Shown here: in pieces, positions 32,537-41,736 of the stretch
Numbering within the stretch: position 1 is the stretch's first letter
Layout of the letters: each line of letters begins with the position of its first letter
Assembly (NCBI GenBank): GCA_017471825.1
Contig: JAFURQ010000009.1
Location: 1-59,885 of the forward strand
DNA length: 59,885 nt
From: Clostridia bacterium
GTDB lineage: Bacteria; Bacillota; Clostridia; Oscillospirales; CAG-272
Direction of reading: 5' to 3'
Program-made: the position numbers and the translations under genes
The notes under the pieces: generated by a model
Seen by the model: the letters and a program-made list of their open reading frames with translations, nothing else
Databases searched by the model: none
What the model was told of the DNA's origin: nothing

Positions 32537-35500
32537 TTATGCTTTATCATTTGCTATTGCGCTTGAAATAAATTCGCGGAGCGACTCTTTTTCAGCGGCG
32601 TTGTTGTCGACCCAATCGTGAATGTAAATGCGGTGAAGCTTCCATCCGCGGCGTGCCGTAAGCTCTGTATAGTAGAGCTGGTTGTAGTCAAGGTAGTCAG
32701 CGCTTGCATCGAGATTCTTCTCGCACCAGATGCCTGCCACCGCGTGTGAGAAGTCCTCGGAGAGAATCGCGATGGGAATGCGTACGGAGCCCTCGGTAAC
32801 ACCGAAATCGGTAACTATGCGGCTTCTGTCGATTCCGCAGGACACGATGTACTCGACTACGCGTGAAACGAAGCCGGGCTTCAGAACGGTATTGCTTACG
32901 AACTGCGATTTACCGCCCTCGCTGAACTGCTTGACAATGCGGAGATAATCTCCGATGAAGGCAACGTTCTGATTGGTGATCTGCTCTGCCTTAATTGAGT
33001 GCACTACCGCAACCGAGCTCTTCGCACGGGTGACGGCAACGTTGAAGATACAAAGACCGAGCTTGCTTCCCTCGCTCATACCTCTGTTCAGCTGACCGAA
33101 CGCCTGCGAGATTTCTCCGTTTGCGCGTTTGCCGTATGTTATTGAGATGATGAGGTGATCTGCCTCCTGACCCTGAACGGTTTCGATGGTCTTGAAGAAT
33201 ATAAGCTTCTCGGGCAGGTCGTTGAAGTTTGCTATTGCCTTATCAATTTTAGCGCCGAGGTAGAGGTCCTGTGCTATCTGACGCTTAATTTCCTTCACCT
33301 GCTCCTCACCGAAGGCTACGATACCGACGGATTCGGAGAGAGTTTCGGTTTCCTCGTTATAATAGCTGTCGAAGTGTGCCTTAAGCTCTGCGACGACTGC
33401 CTTTGCCTCGGGAATATTTTTCTTATCCTCGATATATCCGTCCTCAACGTAGATATCCTTGAAGCCGAGTCCCTTTGCATTGGGATTTGCCGTGGGGAAG
33501 GTACGCATATAGTCGTAGAATCTCTGCTGTGAGAAGGAGATGAGCGACTCGGTGCGGCTTCTGTAATGACAGCAAAGCTGCATCGCGGGGAAGGCGCAGT
33601 TGTTAAGAGCAAGACCGAGAACCGAGGTATCGGGATCAAGTATTTCTACCGAGCCGTCCTCGTCGGTTACGACTCTGTCACCGCGTGTCACAAAATGCTT
33701 AATGGGAGGCATCTGCCATTCGTCACCGACCATAACAACCTGCTTTGCTCTGAAGAGCACGGGAAGGATGGAAACGGGCTCAAGCTGGCTCGCCTCGTCT
33801 ATGATTACAACGTCGAAATCCTCGAACACCTCGCTTCTCATCATTACGCTGACGGTTGAGGGCGAGAGGATGAAGCACTTTTTCAGCTTCATTATTGCTC
33901 TTGCGTGATTTTTGAAGAGCTTGCGGAGGGTTTCGTTTATTCCCTTCTCCGCATTCAGGAATGCAAAGTCGGGGTCTGCCTCGTTAATGCGAGAGAAGCA
34001 GATGCTCTCGGTTATGAGAAGGACTGCCCTTTCAACGAGCGAATTGCCGTCACTGAGCTTTTCGAGCTCGCCGGTTATGCGATTGCCGAGTCCGTAGCGG
34101 TACTTTTCAAGCCTGCGGAGCTTTTCCTGTATTGCGAGATACAGAACCGAGTGCTCGAACAGGTCGACGAATGAATGCTCACCGCGAGAGCGGACACCGC
34201 ACTCAAATGGACGGAAGAAGCGCGCCAGGTCAACGCCTGCGTTGGCATCCTTTCTGGTTATGATGAGGTATTCGTTAGCCGCGTGGAGAAGCTCGCGGTT
34301 AAGAGCCTCGGTGGCAATATAATTAAGGTCGCCGAAGGTGACGAGCATAGGATTGTGCGAATAGTAGGTTTCAAAGAAGGTCTTGCCGAATTTTTCAAGC
34401 TCCTTTTGCACCTGCTCGATGCCGAGGGAGAGCGTTTTGCCGTTGGTTTTGAAGCCGCCGATGCGAGTTGCCATATCCGCTTCCGCCTTGCCGAAGATGC
34501 CGCTTTCATATACGTTGGCAAGCGCATATACTACCTCAGCGGTAGCGAGGGTGTTCTCGTCGGTGATTTCGCCAAGGGGCTTTTCCTCGCCGTTGAGAAG
34601 CTCGAGCACACGGGTAAGACCGTGGAGCGCCTTTGCACTGTCGATTGCGCGGAAGAGCTCGGCAAGAGTTTCACTGCCCGAATACTCTGCGGTTTTGATT
34701 GCCTCGCGGATAGCATCCTTGTGCTTTTCAAGCCTTGCGGTATATTCATCGGTTGCGACACCTGCATCGGTTGAATAGTCAACGAGGGTGTCGAGGATGT
34801 CAAGCTGCTCGTCGGTGAGCATTATCTGGAAGAGCTTGCAGACCTTTATTTTCGCCTGCTTATCCTCCTCGACGAGCTTACCGATTTCGGTCCAATGGGC
34901 GAGAGCCGTAAGAACATCGGTAAAGGGGATGGTGGGCTCGTAGCCGAGGGTGTTTATCTGTGCGTAAAGCTTTTTGCCCTTGAAGTCGAAAACTCCGGGC
35001 TTCTGCGGCTTTGCCTCGACGCTGTATCCCGACAGAGCGATGGTGGCTTCCTTGATAAGATCAAGCTCCTCGTCGCTGATGTCCTTGCGGAATATCGAGA
35101 AAAATTCGTGCTCGTGCTCCTTGCACTTCTTCATTCTCTCGCTGTGTCCCTTGCCGTATTCGGCAAGGATTTTCACCTTAACCTTATCGGTTGCGAGCTT
35201 GCAAACCTCCCAATTGTCGTAGAGGTCGAGGAATGCCGCGATGGTAAGAGCGGTATCGACGTCCTTTTCAGTGGGAAGCGAATCGAGCTCGAGCGATGCC
35301 TCGGTGGCTTTAAGCGTTTTGGGAAGGGCTACTCTGTTGCTAACGAAATCACGGTAAACGTCGCACACGTTTTTAACCGCTCTTGCATTTTTAGAGTCTA
35401 TTACCGTGCGAATTGCCTCGAGGGAGATTTTGTTTTTGAGAATGCAGGCAGCTACGGAAAGAGGAAGATTTTCGCCTCTTATTCCGCACTCCTCGAAAAT

Positions 35501-37150
35501 CTCCGTTGCCTCCTTAAGAAGCGCCGACACACCCTCACCCATTTTTTCATAAGCGGCGAGAGCGGCCTCGGTGTTCACGTCCTCAAGGGTTCTGAAACCG
35601 TAGGGAATCCAGGGGGATTTTTCAAGCGGATGATTCTTGCCAAGGAGGTCGAAATGATTTGATGCCGTGCCGACCTTGGTGGCAAAGAAATGATATACGT
35701 CGCGGGGCATTGCATAAGCGAGTGCGCCCTCGCAGAATTTTACGGGCTCTGCATCGATTTTGCAATACGCGTCAAGAGCGGCAAAATAGGAAAGACCTAC
35801 GATATCGGTGCCCTCGGCAACGCTAAACATTATCTCGCGGTAGTTCTCTATTTCCTTGGATGCAAGCTTTGCCTTGGATTTGCCTGCGTTGAGGTCGTTG
35901 TAGGAGCCTATGGGATTGTTGAATTTCTTCTTCTCCTCAAGAAGGCTGTTGAAATCCTTGCGGACGTCGGAGGGGTTGAGCTTCGCCGCCTGCGCCTCTG
36001 TTTCGCTTGAAAGCATCATAACGAATTTACGGAGCTCGGGCGGAAGCTTCGCATAAACCTCGGACATTGCGGCAGGCTTCTGCGAGGAGAGCATAACCTT
36101 TTTACCCGAAGCGAGCAGTGACGCTATCATATTGGTGATGGTGAGCGTCTTACCTGTTCCGGGAGGGCCCTTTATGATGAGAGAATCTCCGTTCACAACG
36201 CGGCGTATGATATCCTCCTGCACGCTATCGTGCGGAAGGACGCACTGCGGCTCTTCCCTGACCGGCTTTGCGGGGAGGAAGGAATCGTGCTTGGTGAATA
36301 TGCGCTGTATGAGGGGATGCTCGAATATTTTCGTCTTATTGCGCTTTATATCGTAGTACATACAAAGCTCATCGTGGTTGTACTGAAGGATAACCGCAGA
36401 ATCTCTGTCAAACTCGAATACGGTATCGAGGGTGAGGTCATCTCTCTTTTGCCTTGAGATATACTCTGCCACCTTTTCGAAATAGTCGACTCCGTTATCA
36501 AGCTTTTCAAGATCAATGGGGGTATCCATATCGTGACACTCGTCGCCGTTGGGGTGCGGGAAATTGTCAACGAGCTTGTCGCCCCAGACCTGACGGAGCT
36601 TCGCCATGAGGCAGGGGTTGATATAGATATCATCGTTTACAAATTCTATGTAAACGGGGGTTTGGTAGGTACCCGTGCGAATTAAACGGATGGGAAAGAG
36701 GATAAGCGGCGAGGTGACGTTCTGCACGTCGTCTGCCGTTGCGACCTTCCATTTAAGTGAGCCGACACAGAGAAAGAGGGGGTTGTTGCCCTTCAGGGAT
36801 ATCTCCTTATAGGTGTCGTCTATGAATTTATGAAGGACGTCGGAATTTTTCGTACCGTCAAGAGAGGACCAGTCGACGCAGTTTATATCGTCGCCTATCA
36901 GCTGCTCCTGCTCGGGATTTCGCGAGCTTTTACGGAGCACGGTATTACCGGGCGCTCCTATGCGCGCTCTTGCTACGTTGAGTATGTAGCGGCTTCTGCT
37001 GTCGTATTCCGGCTTTTCAAGGCAGAAGGTTTTGGAATTGTCGCCTGCGTAAAGATTTATGAGCTTGTTTTTGGAAACGTCATCAATATGGTGCAGCTCG
37101 GTAACGAAAAGCTCAAGTGTTTCCTGCTTTAATGCGTTATTGTTTTCCAT
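32537..37150 (-). CDS. Giant SF1 helicase, DUF4011-like, with degenerate C-terminal nuclease-like domain
   Basis: 1537 residues with GGGAG before the ATG. The N-terminal 300 residues resemble the DUF4011 region (FLCVGSLKWKV, SPLILFPIRLIR). The helicase is split: Walker A KGPPGTGKTL (327-336); a helical insertion of about 750 residues; Walker B VVIIDEAS (about 1114-1121); VGDEWQMPP; CCHYRSR; TVQGQEADHLI; and NVAVTRAKS (about 1370). This is Upf1-like SF1 architecture, which usually moves on DNA or RNA. Residues about 1420-1530 resemble the Vsr/MTES_1575-type nuclease that ends many DUF4011 helicases (ending GWKLHRIYIHDW), but the expected acidic residues are replaced (RIPIAI, GIWCEK). Core enzyme of the operon. 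Confidence 0.88.
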   Translation of the reverse strand: MENNNALKQETLELFVTELHHIDDVSKNKLINLYAGDNSKTFCLEKPEYDSRSRYILNVARARIGAPGNTVLRKSSRNPEQEQLIGDDINCVDWSSLDGTKNSDVLHKFIDDTYKEISLKGNNPLFLCVGSLKWKVATADDVQNVTSPLILFPIRLIRTGTYQTPVYIEFVNDDIYINPCLMAKLRQVWGDKLVDNFPHPNGDECHDMDTPIDLEKLDNGVDYFEKVAEYISRQKRDDLTLDTVFEFDRDSAVILQYNHDELCMYYDIKRNKTKIFEHPLIQRIFTKHDSFLPAKPVREEPQCVLPHDSVQEDIIRRVVNGDSLIIKGPPGTGKTLTITNMIASLLASGKKVMLSSQKPAAMSEVYAKLPPELRKFVMMLSSETEAQAAKLNPSDVRKDFNSLLEEKKKFNNPIGSYNDLNAGKSKAKLASKEIENYREIMFSVAEGTDIVGLSYFAALDAYCKIDAEPVKFCEGALAYAMPRDVYHFFATKVGTASNHFDLLGKNHPLEKSPWIPYGFRTLEDVNTEAALAAYEKMGEGVSALLKEATEIFEECGIRGENLPLSVAACILKNKISLEAIRTVIDSKNARAVKNVCDVYRDFVSNRVALPKTLKATEASLELDSLPTEKDVDTALTIAAFLDLYDNWEVCKLATDKVKVKILAEYGKGHSERMKKCKEHEHEFFSIFRKDISDEELDLIKEATIALSGYSVEAKPQKPGVFDFKGKKLYAQINTLGYEPTIPFTDVLTALAHWTEIGKLVEEDKQAKIKVCKLFQIMLTDEQLDILDTLVDYSTDAGVATDEYTARLEKHKDAIREAIKTAEYSGSETLAELFRAIDSAKALHGLTRVLELLNGEEKPLGEITDENTLATAEVVYALANVYESGIFGKAEADMATRIGGFKTNGKTLSLGIEQVQKELEKFGKTFFETYYSHNPMLVTFGDLNYIATEALNRELLHAANEYLIITRKDANAGVDLARFFRPFECGVRSRGEHSFVDLFEHSVLYLAIQEKLRRLEKYRYGLGNRITGELEKLSDGNSLVERAVLLITESICFSRINEADPDFAFLNAEKGINETLRKLFKNHARAIMKLKKCFILSPSTVSVMMRSEVFEDFDVVIIDEASQLEPVSILPVLFRAKQVVMVGDEWQMPPIKHFVTRGDRVVTDEDGSVEILDPDTSVLGLALNNCAFPAMQLCCHYRSRTESLISFSQQRFYDYMRTFPTANPNAKGLGFKDIYVEDGYIEDKKNIPEAKAVVAELKAHFDSYYNEETETLSESVGIVAFGEEQVKEIKRQIAQDLYLGAKIDKAIANFNDLPEKLIFFKTIETVQGQEADHLIISITYGKRANGEISQAFGQLNRGMSEGSKLGLCIFNVAVTRAKSSVAVVHSIKAEQITNQNVAFIGDYLRIVKQFSEGGKSQFVSNTVLKPGFVSRVVEYIVSCGIDRSRIVTDFGVTEGSVRIPIAILSEDFSHAVAGIWCEKNLDASADYLDYNQLYYTELTARRGWKLHRIYIHDWVDNNAAEKESLREFISSAIANDKA

Positions 37151-37153
37151 TGT

Positions 37154-39124
37154 TTACTCCCAATCTATCGTATGATATACGTTTTTGCTCTGGTCGAAGC
37201 AATCGTATTCGAAGGCTACGGCATCGCTTTCAACGACCTGTACCTTATATTCCGTGCCGTATTTTGAGCCCTTATAATTTGAGAAATTCAACTCCCAGCG
37301 CGGCACGCGGCTACGGGTGACGCCGAGCTCCGTCCAGTGCCATTCCTTCCAGCCGTGGTCGGTGAGGGTATGCTGAAATGCGTGGTAGCACTCGTGGCAG
37401 ACCGCTCTTGCCGTCCAGTCGAAATCGTCACAGCAGTCCTCGCGGTATTTTATCAGCTTACCGCCGTCACAGCAAAGACCGCCTGCGCTCTTGTCCTCCC
37501 ACTCATCGTAGGGTATCACCTCTACCTCAGGTGTGTATTGAGTCTGAAGCATATGAGCGACGAGAGTTGTGGCGTCGTTTAGTCGGCGCGATTTTTCATC
37601 CGCCTCTATTCCGTGCCAAACGCTTGAATCGTCGCCGCAGGTCATACAGTAACGAACGAGCAGGCCGCATTTTTCAAAGATATTGAGGCCGGAGCCTATA
37701 ACCTTGCGTATGTTGGCGGGGTTCGAGGTTCTTATAGTATCGTAGTCGAACTCGCGCGTTTTCTTGGTGAGGTCACGCTCAAGCTGTAAATCCGCCCAGG
37801 CAAGATCGAGGAACATCTCCTGCATGGGAATATTTTTTATGTACTCGTGAGAGCGGGACTTGTTTGCGGTGGATATTTCGAGAATATCGTCCCACCATGG
37901 CTTCTTTGCCGTGGCGAGTGATACTATCAGATTGAGCCCCACGTATCCCATATAGGGCATATTTTTACGGAGCTTTTCAAGCTCTGCGGCGGTGAGAAGC
38001 CCACTGTCCTGAAGGATTCTCGTAACCTCGTTATATGGGGGCAATGAAAGATATTTGTGGTTAACGTCAAGGCCTGTCAAGCCGTCCTGCGATTTGGCAA
38101 TATCGTAAAGCCGTTCATAAAGAGCACCGTTGCCCTTCGAGTCCATAATAAAGACGGTGAAGCCCTCTTTACCGTAGCGGATCGTGCGTTCGTAGAGCTC
38201 TGCCGCGTTGGTATCGTGGTAATCGGCGGCGTTGACGATAAGACAGCACTGACCGCCCGATTTCAGCCTTGTAAAGACGACGTCTATAAACTCCTTTGGC
38301 TTGCCCGAGAAGCCGTAGGCATCAATGACGGAGAATTGCCGCTTCGTTCTGTCGGCGTGGGAGTAAACAGCAAGCATTACCTCGTCCCTCAGGGGCGAGC
38401 TGATAACCGTGGTGCCTGCACTTACGAGTGCGCCGACGATGCCGGGGGCGTGATATACGGTTTTGTATTTTAGGTTTTCCGATAGGGGCGTTACGTAATT
38501 TTTAAAGAACTCGTCCGCCTGACCGCTCTGGAAGGAGTCAAGGGTTGCCTTTATAGAGTCGCAAATTTCCTGAAGGACTGCGACCAGGTCGCCACCTATA
38601 TCGTACATATTGACGTTTTCGGTGAAAACGTAGGTGGTATCGCCAAGCTCCTTTGCCTTCGCGAGCTTGCGCTCAAAGACGGTCAGAGTGTTGGCAAGCA
38701 GGTCGGGCGAGCTGGTAATGGGGTTGCCGTCCGAATCCTGCACCTGATGGAGAAGCTCGAGGGCGTCAAACATAAAGTTATGCACCTTCACCGCGAGCTC
38801 GTAGAGATTTTCGCACAGCGTTCTCGCCTGCTTATAATCCGTACATTCGAGCTTGGCACGGGCATCGGTGAGGAAATCGATAAGCTGTCGGTAATCCTCC
38901 TCCGTATAGCCCTCGTTGAAATAGCAAATCGCATAAACCTTTGCTTTAAGGCGATAATAGCAGGATTCTGCCGCGGCTCTGTTTTCCTCATTCAGCCCGC
39001 TTTTTTTAAGCATATTCGCCATTTTTTCGGCACCTGCCTCAAGCTGTGCCTTGTCAAGCGAGTCGAAAAACAGAATTTTTTGTTCTTTAATTATATCCTT
39101 GTAGGTAAGTGGTGCGTTTGCCAT
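37154..39124 (-). CDS. HExxH zinc-metallopeptidase-like protein
   Basis: 656 residues with GGAG before the ATG. Residues 1-230 are helical and charged; about 230-380 looks like an alpha/beta domain (FSVIDAYGFSGKPKEFIDVV, CLIVNAADYHDTNAAELYE, FTVFIMDSKGN) that could be a degraded P-loop or Rossmann unit without a clear Walker A. The C-terminal domain has CHECYHAF, an HExxH motif (His577, Glu578, His581), and about 50 residues later VVESDAVAFEYDCF, where Glu632 could be the third zinc ligand, as in IrrE/ImmA-like zincins. Predicted cytoplasmic protease, possibly a regulator or effector in the operon. No family name can be given for the whole protein. Confidence 0.75.
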   Translation of the reverse strand: MANAPLTYKDIIKEQKILFFDSLDKAQLEAGAEKMANMLKKSGLNEENRAAAESCYYRLKAKVYAICYFNEGYTEEDYRQLIDFLTDARAKLECTDYKQARTLCENLYELAVKVHNFMFDALELLHQVQDSDGNPITSSPDLLANTLTVFERKLAKAKELGDTTYVFTENVNMYDIGGDLVAVLQEICDSIKATLDSFQSGQADEFFKNYVTPLSENLKYKTVYHAPGIVGALVSAGTTVISSPLRDEVMLAVYSHADRTKRQFSVIDAYGFSGKPKEFIDVVFTRLKSGGQCCLIVNAADYHDTNAAELYERTIRYGKEGFTVFIMDSKGNGALYERLYDIAKSQDGLTGLDVNHKYLSLPPYNEVTRILQDSGLLTAAELEKLRKNMPYMGYVGLNLIVSLATAKKPWWDDILEISTANKSRSHEYIKNIPMQEMFLDLAWADLQLERDLTKKTREFDYDTIRTSNPANIRKVIGSGLNIFEKCGLLVRYCMTCGDDSSVWHGIEADEKSRRLNDATTLVAHMLQTQYTPEVEVIPYDEWEDKSAGGLCCDGGKLIKYREDCCDDFDWTARAVCHECYHAFQHTLTDHGWKEWHWTELGVTRSRVPRWELNFSNYKGSKYGTEYKVQVVESDAVAFEYDCFDQSKNVYHTIDWE

Positions 39125-39164
39125 TTTATCTCCATTCTGCCGCGTGGGCTATTATAGATAATTA

Positions 39165-40604
39165 TCAGTTTTCGTCAAGGAGTGTGGAGCGGAGGCTGTT
39201 TCTTCTGTTCTGACGCTCGGTGTTTTCCTCATTTTCATCCTCGGGCTCCTCGCCGAGAAGACCCTTAAGGCGCGAGGTGGTCTCGGCATCGCGCTTTCTT
39301 TCGCGCTTTTCGCGGCGCGCGGTTTGACGCTCGACTCTGTACCCCTCTCTGTCGCCGCGGATTTGAACCGCCGCAGCGCCGATGGTACCCAGCTCCTCCT
39401 GCTGAAGAATCTTCTCTACCATGCCGAAGATACGAACACTGTCGATATCCTCCTGGTCTGCGTTACCGCGCATTACGTTGTTGAGAGCATCGAAGTCGAT
39501 CTCACCGTAAATATATCCAAGCTTTACATAGTCTCCTGCGTATTTGTCGATAACCTCCATAAGTCTCTCAAGCATTCTGAGGTGGCGGCGGAAGGCGGAG
39601 CCTGCGGTCTTGGTTTCTCTTATATAATCCTTAAGGTCGGCGATTTCGCCCTCTGCATCGTCAAGGTCTGCGGTGATATCCTCGAGCTCGTCAAGAGCGT
39701 CGTCCTCAGACATCTCACCGTTCTGATAAGCGGTGCGGACCTCCTTTATGCGAGCCTTGAGGCTGTCGCGGGTTTCCTCCTCCTTTGCGAGTCTTGCCTC
39801 GTCCTTTTCGGTGGAGTATCTGCGCTCGACCGTTTCGGTATAGGTTGCAAGGTTCTCACGGAAGTGGTTAGCCTTGACGTCAAAGCGTCTGACCTTTACC
39901 GCCGCGGTAAGACCGTCCTCCATATCATTCTCATCGAAGGTTATCTTGGTCATATCTACCTCGCCCTTACGGGTGCTGCGTATGCCCGCCCAACCCTTTG
40001 TTTTATCAAGCGCCGCATCAAGACTCTTGAGAGACTGTTCATCCTGCATTGAATCGGCAACGTCGTTTGACCAGACCTTGAGGGAGGAAACGATTTCGGT
40101 TGCGTGCTCCTGTGCCTCCTTGCCCGTGAAAACGGACACGTTCTCAACTGCCGCCTTGATTTCCTTGAGCTTTTCAAGGCCTGCCGAGAGAACCTCTCTG
40201 CGCTCGGGACGGGTTTCGTCATCGAGGTATGCCTGCGTGCCTTCTATATACGTGTCAATACGCTCCAAAAGTTCACTTTTCATTATGAGTATATCTCCTT
40301 TTCTCATTACTTTTTCCGTTTTTTCAACGACCTTTTCGACCTTTGCCGAATATTTTTTCAGCTTGAGGCCGTTTTTTTCTTCGCTTATATCGGAAATGAG
40401 GTCTATTATATCCTCGATATTTCCCTTCATTCCCTTCGCAAAATGAGTATTGACGCCGTGGACGAGCGCCTCCTCGAGAGTATTAAAGAGCGAGGTGAAC
40501 GTATCCACGTAATCGCCGATACAGCCCATACGCTTTGCCGAGGTCAACGGCTTCACGTTGAAGCCGTTTTTATTAAGACAGTCACATAAAACGCTAAATT
40601 CCAT
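39165..40604 (-). CDS. Long coiled-coil protein, unknown function
   Basis: 479 residues with GAGGG overlapping the end of the preceding gene. Mostly helical and highly charged: about 85-215 and 245-345 have heptad-like character (DALDELEDITADLDDAEGEI); the C-terminal 60 residues are extremely basic then acidic (ARREKRERKRDAETTSR, EEPEDENEENTE), probably disordered. No catalytic motif, signal or membrane segment. It could be a scaffold or filament-forming component. It starts one base after the stop of the zinc-ribbon gene upstream, so translation is coupled. Confidence 0.72.
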   Translation of the reverse strand: MEFSVLCDCLNKNGFNVKPLTSAKRMGCIGDYVDTFTSLFNTLEEALVHGVNTHFAKGMKGNIEDIIDLISDISEEKNGLKLKKYSAKVEKVVEKTEKVMRKGDILIMKSELLERIDTYIEGTQAYLDDETRPERREVLSAGLEKLKEIKAAVENVSVFTGKEAQEHATEIVSSLKVWSNDVADSMQDEQSLKSLDAALDKTKGWAGIRSTRKGEVDMTKITFDENDMEDGLTAAVKVRRFDVKANHFRENLATYTETVERRYSTEKDEARLAKEEETRDSLKARIKEVRTAYQNGEMSEDDALDELEDITADLDDAEGEIADLKDYIRETKTAGSAFRRHLRMLERLMEVIDKYAGDYVKLGYIYGEIDFDALNNVMRGNADQEDIDSVRIFGMVEKILQQEELGTIGAAAVQIRGDREGYRVERQTARREKRERKRDAETTSRLKGLLGEEPEDENEENTERQNRRNSLRSTLLDEN

Positions 40605-40605
40605 C

Positions 40606-41721
40606 TTATCCCTCGCTGCATACGTTGCCGATCAGCTCCTCGGCATTTTTGTAGAATACAATGTCGTCACAGAAGAAGAGGAACTCGGTTGCGGACGATT
40701 CGCTGATGAGTCTGTATATTGAGGAATCGTCGCTGAGAATCTCTTCCTTTACCGATTTTATCTGCTTTTTCTTCAGATATTCGTGCTTTCCTGCTTCGTT
40801 GTAGAAAAGGAAATAGATATAGGGCTCTGCGGTAAGCTCGTCAGTCACGTCTATGCCCGAACGGATAGCGCTGAAGCAGGAGTTTTCCTTTGCCTTCTTC
40901 GTTCCGCTTTCGTTACAGGGACAGTAGTGGAAGTTAAGCTTTTCACGCATTACGTCAATGTTATACTGACGCTTGCCGTATTTGCCCTTCATTTTAAGAA
41001 GCTCCACCGCCTGAGCGCCGCTCATAAGGAACATACCGAAAAGGGGCGGTCTTTTGGGTGAGAAGGTCGAGCAAAGAGTGTTGAATATACGGCCGAGGGG
41101 GTCGCCGCCGCCCGTGCTTTTTCCGCCGCTGACGGGGAACGCAACGCCGCAGGATTCAACGATCTTCTTGAGATTATCTCTGGTATAGGGGGGTGTTGCC
41201 TCCTTTTTGTCACTGAAGGCTCTCGGGAATTTCTGATAAAGAGCAACTATGCGCTGTGCCGCCTTGCGACGAAGGAGCTGAAAATCCTTGTTCGTGAAGC
41301 CGGGGGTCTCGGTTATTTCCGAGCGAACGGCACAGATTGAGGAGTAATTCTTAAACGCGGTACGGGCTCTGACGGTTTCGGACTTTTCGCCCGTCATATA
41401 GAACTCGTTGTAGAAGCCCATTTTATAAATTGCCTTTATATTTCCCGTCTTTGCGGCGAGGGAGCAATAGTGAATCGCGTTCTTCAAAAGCTCCTCGGGA
41501 GCCGCGGTGACGGGCGCGGGAATCGCGCCCTTCTGCGGTGAGATGTAACGAAGATAATAGATTTCGGAGAGTCTGTAAAGCTCGTCGTTTTCTTCGGTAA
41601 TCTGCATTCCCTCGCTGTCGGACAGGGGTTCCTTACAGTTAGGACAAGCAAGGGTGCCGTTATAAAGCTCGAGCGGCTGCTCAAATTCTTTTTTGCAATG
41701 AGTACATACCTGTTCTTTCAT
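40606..41721 (-). CDS. Zinc-ribbon protein with Sel1/TPR-like helices
   Basis: 371 residues with AAAGGAGAG before the ATG. The N-terminal 40 residues form a zinc ribbon (CTHCKKEF, then CPNCKEPL). About 70-175 contains a Sel1-like repeat (NAIHYCSLAAKTGNIKAIYKMG). The middle holds a glycine-rich linker (SGGKSTGGGDPLG) and the C-terminal half is alpha/beta with FEYCPCNES-like cysteines near LNFHYCPCNESG. Soluble. No enzyme motif. Likely an adaptor for nucleic acid or protein; the Cys-rich ribbon recurs in two other proteins of the same operon. Confidence 0.75.
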   Translation of the reverse strand: MKEQVCTHCKKEFEQPLELYNGTLACPNCKEPLSDSEGMQITEENDELYRLSEIYYLRYISPQKGAIPAPVTAAPEELLKNAIHYCSLAAKTGNIKAIYKMGFYNEFYMTGEKSETVRARTAFKNYSSICAVRSEITETPGFTNKDFQLLRRKAAQRIVALYQKFPRAFSDKKEATPPYTRDNLKKIVESCGVAFPVSGGKSTGGGDPLGRIFNTLCSTFSPKRPPLFGMFLMSGAQAVELLKMKGKYGKRQYNIDVMREKLNFHYCPCNESGTKKAKENSCFSAIRSGIDVTDELTAEPYIYFLFYNEAGKHEYLKKKQIKSVKEEILSDDSSIYRLISESSATEFLFFCDDIVFYKNAEELIGNVCSEG

Positions 41722-41736
41722 TTAAGCTTCTCTCCT

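Noticed and set aside
34895-35662. 255-codon plus-strand frame inside the SF1 helicase gene
   Set aside because: Antisense of a long, clearly real helicase gene with known motifs; no own signals.
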